NCBI RefSeq assembly: GCF_900114355.1
Contig: NZ_FOSS01000003.1
Location: 555,215 to 619,214 of the forward strand
Source: Lysobacter sp. cf310
GTDB lineage: Bacteria > Pseudomonadota > Gammaproteobacteria > Xanthomonadales > Xanthomonadaceae
Reading direction: 5' to 3'
DNA: 64,000 bases
Part shown: positions 48,339 to 57,033 of the stretch, in pieces
Position numbering within the stretch: position 1 is the first letter of the stretch
Layout of the letters: every line of letters starts with the position of its first letter
Made by a program: the position numbers and the translations under genes
Notes under the pieces: generated by a model
The model's input: only the letters and a program-made list of their open reading frames with translations
Told to the model about the DNA's origin: nothing
The model's database searches: none

Positions 48339-50165
48339 ATGCGTCCCGTCCGTCTGCTGTCTCTGTCCGCCTGCATCGTGCTCGCGCTGGTCGCGTGCAA
48401 GGCGCAGACGCCTGCTACGCCCGATGCCGCCGCCCCGGCCGCCACGGCCACCGCCGCCGCCAACGCCGACTGGCAGCCCGCGATCGACGCCTTCATCGAC
48501 GGCTACTTCAATCACTACCCGACCGCCGCCGCCAGCGCCGGCAAGCACGAATTCGACGGCAAGCTGCCCGATTGGTCGCCCGAAGCCCTGGCCACCACCG
48601 GCGCCTGGCTGGAGCAGCAACGCGCCAAGCTGGCCGCGTTCGGCGACGACAAGCTAGACCCCGATCAGCGCTTCCAGCGCGAGTACGCGCTGTCGGTGAT
48701 CGACGGCCAGCTGTTCTACCTGAAGGATTCCGGCTTCCCGAACAAGAACCCGGCCTTCTACGCCGGCGACCTCTCGCCGAGCATGTACCTCACCCGCCCC
48801 TACGCGCCGCTGCCGCAACGCATGGCCGCGTTCGCGAGCTATCAGGAAGCCCTGCCCAAGGCGGCCGAGCAGATCCGCGCCAACCTCAAGGGCCCGCTGC
48901 CGGCCAGCTACATCGAGTTCGGCAACATCGTGTTCGGCGGCCTGGCCGAGTTCTTCAAGAACGACGCGCCCAAGGCCTTCGCCGAGGTGCCCGATGCCGC
49001 GCTGCAGGCGCGTTTCAAGGCCTCCAACGCCAAGGCGATCGAGGCCATGCAGGGCCTGTCGGACTGGCTGACGGCGCAGAAGCCACAGGCCACCCAGGAC
49101 TATGCGATCGGCGCCGAACGCTTCGCCAAGATGCTCAAGGCCACCGAACGCGTCGACCTGCCGCTGGACCGGCTCAAGGCGATCGGCGAGGCCGACCTGG
49201 CGCGCAATCTGGCCGCGCTCAAGGCCGCCTGCGATCAGTACGCCGCCGGCCAGACCATCAACGCCTGCATCGACAAGGTCAATGCCGACAAGCCGCAAGG
49301 CGGCGCGGTCGAAGGGGCGCGCGCGCAACTGGTCGACCTGCGCAAGTTCCTGGTCGAGAAGGACCTGGTCACCATCCCGGGCACCGAGGAAGCGCGCGTC
49401 GAGGAAGCGCCGCCGTTCAACCGCACCAACTTCGCCTACATCGAGATTCCGGGCCCGTACGAGAAGAACCTGCCCTCGGTCTACTACATCGCGCCGCCGG
49501 ATCCGAAGTGGCCCAAGGCCGAGCAGGACGCCTACGTGCCGGGCAAGGCCGACCTGCTGTTCACCTCGGCGCACGAAGTCTGGCCGGGCCACTTCCTGCA
49601 ATTCCTGCACGCCAACCGCTCGCAATGGAAGTTCGCTCAGCTGTTCGTGGGCTACGCCTACGCCGAAGGTTGGGCGCACTACACCGAGGAGATGATGTTC
49701 GATGCCGGCGTCGGCGGGGCCACGCCCGAGATTCACATCGGCCAGCTCAGCAACGCCCTGCTGCGCGACGTGCGCTTCATCTCCGCGATCGGCCTGCACA
49801 CCGGCGGCATGACCGTCGCCCAGTCCGAGCAGATGTTCAAGGACAAGGCGTTCCAGGATCCGGGCAACGCGCGCCAGCAGGCCGCGCGCGGCACCTACGA
49901 TCCGGGTTATCTGAACTACACCCTGGGCAAGCTGATGATCATGCAGCTGCGCGAGGATTGGACCGCCAGCCGCGGTGGCCGCAGCGCCTGGAAGGCGTTC
50001 CACGACCAGTTCCTGAGCTACGGCGGCCCGCCGGTGCCGCTGGTGCGCGCGCAGATGATGGGCGGCCCGGCCGAAGCCAAGCTGTGGCAGGCGCCGGCGG
50101 CGGCATCCGCTCCGGCGGCCGCGCCGGCTGGCGCCGACAAGCCGCAGACCGCGCCCGGCACCTGA
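48339..50165 (+). CDS. DUF885-family lipoprotein, probable metallopeptidase
   Basis: 608 aa. A lipoprotein signal ends in LVAC (C20), followed by an Ala/Pro-rich linker and a long helical fold. Near residues 410-420 the sequence HEVWPGHFLQF carries an HExxxGH-type zinc site. About 30 residues later GYAYAEGWAHYTEEMM supplies the expected glutamates. These mark DUF885 proteins, thought to be thermolysin-like peptidases. It sits inside the 5-oxoproline locus, where a peptidase plus pyrrolidone peptidase would make sense, but that link is inference. Ala/Pro-rich C-terminus. Confidence 0.87.
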   Translation: MRPVRLLSLSACIVLALVACKAQTPATPDAAAPAATATAAANADWQPAIDAFIDGYFNHYPTAAASAGKHEFDGKLPDWSPEALATTGAWLEQQRAKLAAFGDDKLDPDQRFQREYALSVIDGQLFYLKDSGFPNKNPAFYAGDLSPSMYLTRPYAPLPQRMAAFASYQEALPKAAEQIRANLKGPLPASYIEFGNIVFGGLAEFFKNDAPKAFAEVPDAALQARFKASNAKAIEAMQGLSDWLTAQKPQATQDYAIGAERFAKMLKATERVDLPLDRLKAIGEADLARNLAALKAACDQYAAGQTINACIDKVNADKPQGGAVEGARAQLVDLRKFLVEKDLVTIPGTEEARVEEAPPFNRTNFAYIEIPGPYEKNLPSVYYIAPPDPKWPKAEQDAYVPGKADLLFTSAHEVWPGHFLQFLHANRSQWKFAQLFVGYAYAEGWAHYTEEMMFDAGVGGATPEIHIGQLSNALLRDVRFISAIGLHTGGMTVAQSEQMFKDKAFQDPGNARQQAARGTYDPGYLNYTLGKLMIMQLREDWTASRGGRSAWKAFHDQFLSYGGPPVPLVRAQMMGGPAEAKLWQAPAAASAPAAAPAGADKPQTAPGT

Positions 50166-50257
50166 ACCCGCGCGCCGGGCCGCTGCGGCGGCCCGGCGCA
50201 AGCGGCCGCGGCGCCCAGCTTGGTGGCACACTGGGGCCTCACTCGGGGGAGCGATCT

Positions 50258-50440
50258 ATGAGACCGAATATCGTCGGAGCGATCGTGCTGATCGTGCTCG
50301 GCACCGTGTTCCTGCTCGACAACCTGGGCCTGGCCGACATCAGCCTGGGGCGGCTGATCCGGACCTGGTGGCCGGCGATCCTGATCGTGGTCGGCCTGGG
50401 CATGCTGTTCAGGCCGCACCGCAAGCGCCACGACACCTGA
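50258..50440 (+). CDS. Small membrane protein, LiaF-type transmembrane (DUF5668)
   Basis: 60 aa with ATG at 50258 preceded by GGGGGAG. Two helices (NIVGAIVLIVLGTVFLLDNLG and TWWPAILIVVGLGMLF) flank a short loop with LGRLIRTWWP, the pattern of the LiaF/DUF5668 transmembrane module. It ends in a basic tail. Sits between the DUF885 gene and pxpA. Function unknown. Confidence 0.82.
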   Translation: MRPNIVGAIVLIVLGTVFLLDNLGLADISLGRLIRTWWPAILIVVGLGMLFRPHRKRHDT

Positions 50441-50477
50441 GGTCCGCTGCGGCGCCGCTTTGAGGCAGAATCGCGGC

Positions 50478-51242
50478 GTGAGCGTTCCGAACCGCAAACG
50501 CATCGACTTCAACTGCGACCTCGGCGAGGGCTGCGGCGACGACGCCGCGATCCTGCCCTACGTTAGCTCGGCCAATATCGCCTGCGGCGGCCATGCCGGC
50601 GACGACGCCACCATGCGCGCGACCCTGCGCCTGTGCCGCGAACATGGCGTCGCGATCGGCGCCCACCCGGGCTACGAAGACCGCGAGCATTTCGGCCGCC
50701 GCGTGCTGCCGTTGGACCGCGACGAGATCGGCATGCTGATCCTCAGCCAGCTCGCGCGCCTGGCCGCGATCGCCGCCGACGAGGGCTTGCGCCTGAGCCA
50801 CGTCAAACCGCATGGCGCGCTCTACAACCTGGCCGCCGACGACCGCATCGTCGCCGACGCCATCGTCGGTTCGGTCGCGGCCTTCGATCCCAAACTGGCC
50901 GTGTTCGGCCTGTCGGGCTCCGAACTCACCGCCGCCGCCGAGGCCGCCGGTCTGCGCGCGGTGCACGAAGTGTTCGCCGAACGCGGCTACGGCCCCAACG
51001 GCCGCCTGCTGCCACGCGGTACACCGGGCGCGGTGCTGGAGACCCTGGAACAGGCGGTCGCGCAGGTGCACAGCCTGGTCACGCGCGGCGAAGTCGTATG
51101 CGCCGACGGCAGCCGCCTGCCGCTGCGCGCCGATACCCTGTGCCTGCACGGCGACCGCGCCGACGCGCCCGAGTTCGCGCGCGCCGTGCGCGCCGCGCTC
51201 GAAGCCGACGGCATCCGCATCCTCGCGACCGACGCCGCGTGA
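50478..51242 (+). CDS. pxpA: 5-oxoprolinase subunit PxpA (LamB/YcsF family)
   Basis: 254 aa, the LamB/YcsF-type subunit of 5-oxoprolinase. Family marks are IDFNCDLGEGCGDD at the start, SANIACGGHAGD, GAHPGYEDREHFGRR, HVKPHGALYN, VFAERGYGPNGRLLPRG and the C-terminal CLHGD. GTG at 50478 begins just before the conserved start; a TTG at 50460 is possible. Lies 37 nt after the small membrane protein gene and 124 bp before the DUF969 gene. Confidence 0.94.
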   Translation: MSVPNRKRIDFNCDLGEGCGDDAAILPYVSSANIACGGHAGDDATMRATLRLCREHGVAIGAHPGYEDREHFGRRVLPLDRDEIGMLILSQLARLAAIAADEGLRLSHVKPHGALYNLAADDRIVADAIVGSVAAFDPKLAVFGLSGSELTAAAEAAGLRAVHEVFAERGYGPNGRLLPRGTPGAVLETLEQAVAQVHSLVTRGEVVCADGSRLPLRADTLCLHGDRADAPEFARAVRAALEADGIRILATDAA

Positions 51243-51366
51243 TCGCAGCGGCCGCTCCCGCCCGCATCGATTCCCCAGCGCGTCCGTCGCGGCGCGACGC
51301 GCAAGCGACCTCTCCCGACACGGACGTCCCCACCGCCGGCCGCGCCGCGGCCGCCAGGATCCGCCC

Positions 51367-52065
51367 ATGAATTATTGGCCCTTGCTGGGCGTGGCCGCCG
51401 TCGTGCTCGGCTTCGCTCTGCGCCTGAATCCCGCTCTGGTGGTGGTGGCCGCCGGCTTCGTCACCGGCCTGGCCGCGCACCTCTCGCCGCTGGAGGTGCT
51501 CGAAGTGCTGGGCAAGGCCTTCACCGACAAGCGCTTCCTGCTGCTGTTCCTGCTGACCCTCCCGGTGATCGGCCTGCTCGAACGCCACGGCCTCAAGGAA
51601 CACGCCCAGGCCTGGATCGCGAAACTGCGCGGCGCCACCATGGGCCGCCTGCTGATCGCCTATCTGCTGATGCGCCAGTTCTTTTCCGCCCTGGGCCTGA
51701 CCAGCCTGGGCGGCCATCCGCAGACCGTGCGCCCGCTGCTGGCGCCGATGGCCGAAGGCGCGGCACAGGTGCGCCACGGCGAGTTACCTGAAGACGAGCG
51801 CCAACGCATCCGCGCGATGTCGGCCGGCACCGACAACGTCGGCCTGTTCTTCGGCGAAGACATCTTCATCGCCTTCGGCGCGGTGTTGCTGATCCAGAGC
51901 TTCTACGCCGAGCACGGCATCCAGCTGGACGCGTTGCAGATCGCGTTCTGGGGCATCCCCACGGCGATCTGCGCGTTCGCGATCCACACCGTGCGCATCC
52001 TGCGCTTCGAGCGCCGCCTGGCCAAACGCCTGGCCGCCGCGCAGCCGGAGACGCCGCCGGCATGA
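51367..52065 (+). CDS. DUF969 membrane protein, putative 5-oxoproline/peptide permease half
   Basis: 232 aa with about six helices, starting [22 protein letters not shown]. Conserved polar blocks include [17 protein letters not shown] and [19 protein letters not shown]969 and DUF979 occur as a pair, often beside pxpABC and pcp, and are presumed to form one transporter. Its stop overlaps the DUF979 start by 4 nt, as expected for a heteromeric pair. Confidence 0.87.
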   Translation: MNYWPLLGVAAVVLGFALRLNPALVVVAAGFVTGLAAHLSPLEVLEVLGKAFTDKRFLLLFLLTLPVIGLLERHGLKEHAQAWIAKLRGATMGRLLIAYLLMRQFFSALGLTSLGGHPQTVRPLLAPMAEGAAQVRHGELPEDERQRIRAMSAGTDNVGLFFGEDIFIAFGAVLLIQSFYAEHGIQLDALQIAFWGIPTAICAFAIHTVRILRFERRLAKRLAAAQPETPPA

Positions 52066-53015
52066 TCACCCTCACCCACGTGTACTGGCTGCTCGGCGCC
52101 TACCTCGCCGCCCTGGCCTGGCGCGGCTGGCGCGACCGCGACAACCCGCGCCGCCACACCACCGCGCTGTTCTGGGGCCTGCTGGCGTTCCTGCTGTTCG
52201 CCGCCGACCGCCTGCCGCCGAAACTGGTCGGCGCCATCGTCGTGCTGCTGGCCCTGCTGGCCGGCTTCGGCGGCCTGCGCATGGGCGGCTACAGCCAGAG
52301 CAGCGCCGAGGAAAAACACAGCGAAGCGCAGCGTCTGGGCAATCGGCTGTTCTGGCCCGCGCTGCTGATTCCGGCGGTCACCTTGATCGGCGCGCTCGGC
52401 CTCAAGCGCATCCAGTTCGGCGGCACGCCCTTGCTGGAAACCGCCAACGTCACCCTGGTCTCGCTGGCGATCGCCTGCGCGATCGCGCTCGCCGCCGCCT
52501 GCCGCCTGACCCGGCAGACGCCATGGAGCGGCGTGGAGCAATCGCGGCGCCTGGTCGACTCGATCGGCTGGGCCGCCCTGCTGCCGCTGCTGCTGGCTTC
52601 GTTGGGCAGCGTGTTCGAGGCCGGCGGCGTCGGCCAAGCCACCGCCGCGGTGGTGCGCTCGGTGATTCCGGTCGACAACCCCTTCGTGGTCGTCGTCGCC
52701 TACGCGCTGGGCATGGCCTTGTTCACCATCATCATGGGCAACGCCTTCGCCGCGTTCCCGGTGATGACCGCCGGCATCGCCCTGCCGCTGCTGGTGCAGC
52801 AGCACGGCGCCGAGGCCGCCTCGCTGGCCGCGATCGGCATGCTCTCAGGCTATTGCGGCACCCTGATGACGCCGATGGCGGCCAACTTCAATCTGGTGCC
52901 GGCGGCATTGCTGGAACTCAAGGATCCTTACGGCGTGATTCGCGCGCAGTGGCCCACGGGCGCGCTGTTGCTGGCCTGCAATGTGCTGCTGATGTACTGG
53001 ATCGCGTTCCGATGA
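52062..53015 (+). CDS. DUF979 membrane protein, partner of DUF969
   Basis: 317 aa with roughly nine helices, starting [21 protein letters not shown]. Family-type segments are [35 protein letters not shown] and [26 protein letters not shown]. Overlaps both neighbours by 4 nt, so DUF969, DUF979 and pcp form one translational unit. The pair most likely imports or exports 5-oxoproline or a related compound. Confidence 0.87.
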   Translation: MITLTHVYWLLGAYLAALAWRGWRDRDNPRRHTTALFWGLLAFLLFAADRLPPKLVGAIVVLLALLAGFGGLRMGGYSQSSAEEKHSEAQRLGNRLFWPALLIPAVTLIGALGLKRIQFGGTPLLETANVTLVSLAIACAIALAAACRLTRQTPWSGVEQSRRLVDSIGWAALLPLLLASLGSVFEAGGVGQATAAVVRSVIPVDNPFVVVVAYALGMALFTIIMGNAFAAFPVMTAGIALPLLVQQHGAEAASLAAIGMLSGYCGTLMTPMAANFNLVPAALLELKDPYGVIRAQWPTGALLLACNVLLMYWIAFR

Positions 53016-53668
53016 GCGCGCGCAAACCGAGCGTACTGTTGACCGGCTTCGCGCCCTTCGGCGGCGAAGCCAGCAACCCCAGTTGGGACGCGGTGCAGCG
53101 CCTGGCCGGCAAGTCCGTGCGCGGCCACCGCATCGTCACGCGCTGCCTGCCCTGCGTGTTCGGCGCCTCGCTGCGCGAGCTGCGCGCGGCGATACGCGAC
53201 ACCCGGCCCGCGCTGGTGCTGTGCGTCGGCCAGGCCGGCGGCCGCAGCCAGCTGTCGTTGGAGCGGATCGCGATCAACGTCGACGACGCCCGCATCCCCG
53301 ACAACGACGGCGCGCGCCCCATCGACGAGCCCGTGGTGGCCGAGGGCCCGGCGGCCTACTTCAGCGACCTGCCGATCAAGGCCATGCTGGCCGCGCTGCG
53401 CGCCGCCGGCATCCCCGCCGAGGTCTCGCAAACCGCCGGCACCTATGTCTGCAACCACGTCTTCTACGGCTTGATGCACGCGCTACGGCGCAGCCCCGGC
53501 GTGCGCGGCGGCTTCGTGCATATCCCGTATTCGCCGGCCCAGGCCGCGCAGCACCCGGGCGCGCCCAGCCTCTCGCTCGAGGTCGTCTCCGAAGGCCTGC
53601 GCATCGCGCTGGTCACCGCGCTCACGACCGTTGCGGACAGCAGAATCGCCGCCGGCGCCGAGCACTGA
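53012..53668 (+). CDS. pcp: Pyrrolidone-carboxylate peptidase (pyroglutamyl peptidase I)
   Basis: A 218-aa cysteine peptidase removing N-terminal pyroglutamate from peptides. The triad is visible: E84 in [15 protein letters not shown]147 in [14 protein letters not shown] and H170 in GFVHIPYSP. The N-terminal [17 protein letters not shown] block is typical. Released 5-oxoproline would be the substrate of PxpABC encoded upstream, and the overlap with DUF979 ties it to the same transcript. Confidence 0.95.
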   Translation: MSARKPSVLLTGFAPFGGEASNPSWDAVQRLAGKSVRGHRIVTRCLPCVFGASLRELRAAIRDTRPALVLCVGQAGGRSQLSLERIAINVDDARIPDNDGARPIDEPVVAEGPAAYFSDLPIKAMLAALRAAGIPAEVSQTAGTYVCNHVFYGLMHALRRSPGVRGGFVHIPYSPAQAAQHPGAPSLSLEVVSEGLRIALVTALTTVADSRIAAGAEH

Positions 53669-53702
53669 CGCGTCTGCTCGGCTACCCCTGCTTGTCTTCC
53701 CT

Positions 53703-53782
53703 CTTTGAAAAAGGGGGATCGAGGGGGATTTGCTCTTGTCCGCAGCTAAAAGCAAATCCCCCCTAGCCCCCCTTTTTCAAAG
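53703..53782. repeat. Long palindromic intergenic repeat
   Basis: Two 32-nt arms in inverted orientation, 53703-53734 (starting CTTTGAAAAAGGGGG, ending GGGGATTTGCT) and 53751-53782 (starting AGCAAATCCCCC, ending CCCTTTTTCAAAG). The outer parts are perfect and about five mismatches lie in the middle. A 16-nt spacer separates them. It is just 3' of pcp and could end that transcript; its structure suggests a mobile hairpin/MITE-like family. Confidence 0.7.
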
Positions 53783-53898
53783 GGGGGAATCAAGACAGCG
53801 GCGAACTCGCCACCATCACAGCGTTCGGCTCCCATTCGCCCACGACCAGCGAAGATGCCGCATCGCGTGCGATGCACGCCTCTGCCCCGGAGTACGCC

Positions 53899-54201
53899 AT
53901 GCACCGTCATCTGTCCGCCGCCCTGCTCTGCACCCTGGGCATCTTCGCCGCGCCCACCGCGCAGGCCGGCTTGTTCGACAAGAATCCAGACCAGGTCGCA
54001 CAGGAAGCCGTCGCCAAGAACCTGCGCGCGGTCACTTTGTGGGTCGAAGCCAGTTGGGGTTTCCGCAATCAGGGCGCCGCCAACAATCTCAGCCGCGCCC
54101 ACCAGTCGTTCACCACGCGCGGTTACAACGTGGTTAGCGTGGAGCCGTACATCGAGAACGGCGATCTGCAGGGCTTTTTCGTGACGTATCAGAAGCCCTG
54201 A
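53899..54201 (+). CDS. Small secreted protein, unknown function
   Basis: 100 aa from ATG 53899 (an ATG at 53872 gives nine extra residues that do not suit a signal peptide). The signal peptide is MHRHLSAALLCTLGIFAAPTAQA, cleaved before GLFDK. The mature ~77 residues (SWGFRNQGAANNLSRAHQSFTTRGYNVVSVEPYIENGDLQGFFVTYQKP) look like a single alpha/beta domain. No family recognised. Convergent with the RDD gene, 16 bp apart. Confidence 0.72.
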   Translation: MHRHLSAALLCTLGIFAAPTAQAGLFDKNPDQVAQEAVAKNLRAVTLWVEASWGFRNQGAANNLSRAHQSFTTRGYNVVSVEPYIENGDLQGFFVTYQKP

Positions 54202-54217
54202 TTCGTCCTGTGCGTGG

Positions 54218-54736
54218 TCAGGGCGCCCTGACCACGCGCGTACCAGCAATCAGGTCGTGCAGACAGCGGCGATCGCGGCGGAAGATCATCAAGATGTCCA
54301 CCCACCCGTAAACCAGACTCAGGCCCGGAATCGCGGAGGCCGCATTGGTGGGCAAATAACGGCGCAGCAATAGCCGACCCAAACCGGGTTTGGCACCGTC
54401 CGTGCCAACGATCTTGATCTTGCACACCCGCTTGCCCCAGGTCTGCCCATAAGCATGCAAGGGGTAGGCCTGCACGAGCACGAATACCGCGAAGCCGATC
54501 GCCGCCCACAAGGCCATCACGCTAAACGGCATAAACAGGCGGCCAGCCTCGCTGTTGGCTCGAATCTGATCGAAATAGCCGCCGAAGTACGCCAAGGGCG
54601 TGACCATCACGAACGAGAGGATCCCGTCCAGGATGGCCGCACCGAGACGGCCCTCGCGCGTGGCCAGCTCGCTGTCGTCCGACACCGGCTCGATCAACTG
54701 CGCCTGCGGGCTGCGGTACGGGTTCTCTTCTTCCAC
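54218..54736 (-). CDS. RDD-family membrane protein
   Basis: 172 aa. After an N-terminal cytoplasmic stretch (EEENPYRSPQAQL) the RDD domain has RLGAAILDGILSF for the first helix with its R and D, a second helix near 68-92, and QTWGKRVCKIKIVGTDG with RRCLHDLIAGTRVV at the end. RDD proteins are poorly characterised; some are sodium/proton antiporters. Third in the minus-strand series apbC, dcd, RDD, 31 bp after dcd. Confidence 0.87.
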   Translation of the reverse strand: MEEENPYRSPQAQLIEPVSDDSELATREGRLGAAILDGILSFVMVTPLAYFGGYFDQIRANSEAGRLFMPFSVMALWAAIGFAVFVLVQAYPLHAYGQTWGKRVCKIKIVGTDGAKPGLGRLLLRRYLPTNAASAIPGLSLVYGWVDILMIFRRDRRCLHDLIAGTRVVRAP

Positions 54737-54767
54737 GGTTCGTCCTTGCAGTGGTCGCCGATACGGC

Positions 54768-55337
<570 letters not shown>

Positions 55338-55446
55338 GCGGGGGTCTCGGGGGCGTGCTGGGGCGAAAGCGCCGTGACCGCCGATTGTAAGCGAGCGGGG
55401 CCGGGCGTCGCCCGGCCCCAGGCCGCCCGCCGGGCCAGCGCCCGGC

Positions 55447-56523
55447 TCAGCCCAGCAGCGAGGCCGAAATCGAGGGCGCGACCCGCGGCCGCAGCGCCAG
55501 CCGCACCGCCAGATTGCGCGCCGCCGCGCGGTAGGCGCGGGCCGCCGCCGAGTCCGGCGCGGCCGCCACCACCGGCACACCGGCGTCGCCCTGCTCGCGG
55601 ATCGCGATCTCCAGCGGCAGGCTGCCCAGCAAAGGCACCCCGTACTGCGCCGCCATGCGCGCGCCGCCGCCCTCGCCGAACACGTGCTCGGCATGCCCGC
55701 AGTTCGAGCACACGTGCACGGCCATGTTCTCGATCAGGCCCAGCACCGGCACATGCACCTTTTCGAACATCTTCAAGGCTTTGCGCGCGTCCAGGGTGGC
55801 TACGTCCTGCGGCGTGGTCACGATCACCGCGCCCGCCACCGGAATCTTCTGGGCCAGGGTCAGCTGAATATCGCCGGTGCCCGGCGGCAGATCGACGATC
55901 AGATAATCCAGCTCGCCCCAGCGCGTCTCATTGAGCAACTGGGTCAGCGCCGAGGTTGCCATCGGCCCGCGCCAGATCATCGGCGTGTCCTGCTCCACCA
56001 GCAGCCCGATCGACATCGCCGCGATCCCGTGCGCGTGCATCGGCTCGATGGTCTTGCCGTCCGGACTGTCCGGCTTGCCGCTCAAGCCCAGCATGGTCGG
56101 CACGCTGGGCCCGTAGATGTCGGCGTCCAACACCCCCACCCGCGCCCCGTCGGCCGCCAATGCCAGCGCCAGATTGACCGCCGTGGTCGACTTGCCCACC
56201 CCGCCCTTGCCCGACCCGACCGCGATCAGATTGCGTACGTTTTCCAGCGGCGCCAGATTCGGCTGCACGGCGTGCGAGGTGATGCGCGCGTTGAGCTCCA
56301 GACTCGCCAGGGTCTTGCCCTCGCCCGCGAGCAGGCCAGAGATCCCCTCACGTAGGGCGGCCTCGATGCCGCGCACCGGGAACCCGCAGGTCAGCGCCAC
56401 CGCCACCCGGCCGTCGGCATCCACCGCGCGCACTTTGACGTCGGCTTCGGCGAGGGTGAATTGGGTGTCGGGCAGCAAAAGGGCGGAAATCTGGTTTTGC
56501 AGGGGTTCGCTCAAACGGGTCAC
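55447..56523 (-). CDS. apbC: Iron-sulfur cluster carrier protein ApbC/Mrp
   Basis: A 358-aa P-loop ATPase that binds and transfers 4Fe-4S clusters. An N-terminal DUF59-like region (1-80) precedes [12 protein letters not shown] (deviant Walker A), [14 protein letters not shown], a DLPPGTGD switch and the cluster cysteines of [13 protein letters not shown]. In relatives I recall metG lying next to this gene; here a pair of receptor genes separates them. The ATG is 510 bp from the first receptor start. Confidence 0.95.
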   Translation of the reverse strand: MTRLSEPLQNQISALLLPDTQFTLAEADVKVRAVDADGRVAVALTCGFPVRGIEAALREGISGLLAGEGKTLASLELNARITSHAVQPNLAPLENVRNLIAVGSGKGGVGKSTTAVNLALALAADGARVGVLDADIYGPSVPTMLGLSGKPDSPDGKTIEPMHAHGIAAMSIGLLVEQDTPMIWRGPMATSALTQLLNETRWGELDYLIVDLPPGTGDIQLTLAQKIPVAGAVIVTTPQDVATLDARKALKMFEKVHVPVLGLIENMAVHVCSNCGHAEHVFGEGGGARMAAQYGVPLLGSLPLEIAIREQGDAGVPVVAAAPDSAAARAYRAAARNLAVRLALRPRVAPSISASLLG

Positions 56524-57033
56524 CTAGGTAAAAGTCGCTGCACAGCGCCCGAGATCATCGCAGGGCCGCAGGCCGAACATGATACTGCGCTCTCCGTCTG
56601 TCTTGTGCCGGCGCGCGACTCGCGAAGCTCGTGGTGACGACGCAAATCGAATAAACGCCGACTTTCTATCGGGTCGATGACTCGAACTTAATCTTCGAAC
56701 CTGCCGATATTCTCCGCAGAGAAACTGATGCGATCGCAAGGAAGATTCGATCGTGACCGCAAATGGCACTTCCACTGACGCCTTCGTTCTCCCCAAAGAG
56801 CGCTTTTCTACGAGTCGATCAGTACGGTCCATTTCGAGATCGCAACGTCGAGAAGCACCTCCCCCCCTACCTTTCATGCGCCAAACCGGTTCGGCGCACT
56901 TTGCATAATCTGTCTATTCGACAAGCACATGCAAAGCTCGTTAACGACATGTTACGTTCGGGTTCGTCGGGGGATTGACGACGAAGAAATGGCCAGGGAC
57001 AGGCCCACCATCCAAAAAGTTAGGGGATAACTC
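56524..57033. other. Gap between apbC and the first receptor gene
   Basis: 510 bp with no credible gene; the small frames on both strands have no ribosome sites or family features. It is richer in A/T than the flanking genes. At its right end are a 6-bp inverted repeat (TGCGCC...GGCGCA, 56877-56898), a CATAAT at 56904-56909 and the receptor upstream element at 56940-56960. Confidence 0.6.
56940..56960 (+). promoter_or_regulatory. Shared receptor upstream element, copy 1
   Basis: A 21-bp block beginning GTTAAC and containing CATGTTA and GTTCG, 73 nt before the receptor ATG. 18 of its 21 bases recur upstream of the second receptor at almost the same distance. Both copies contain the inverted half-sites TAAC-N5-GTTA. 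Operator or promoter core is the likeliest meaning. Confidence 0.55.

Noticed and set aside
53703-53782. Insertion sequence ends
   Set aside because: The two arms enclose only 16 nt; there is no transposase frame and I saw no target duplication.
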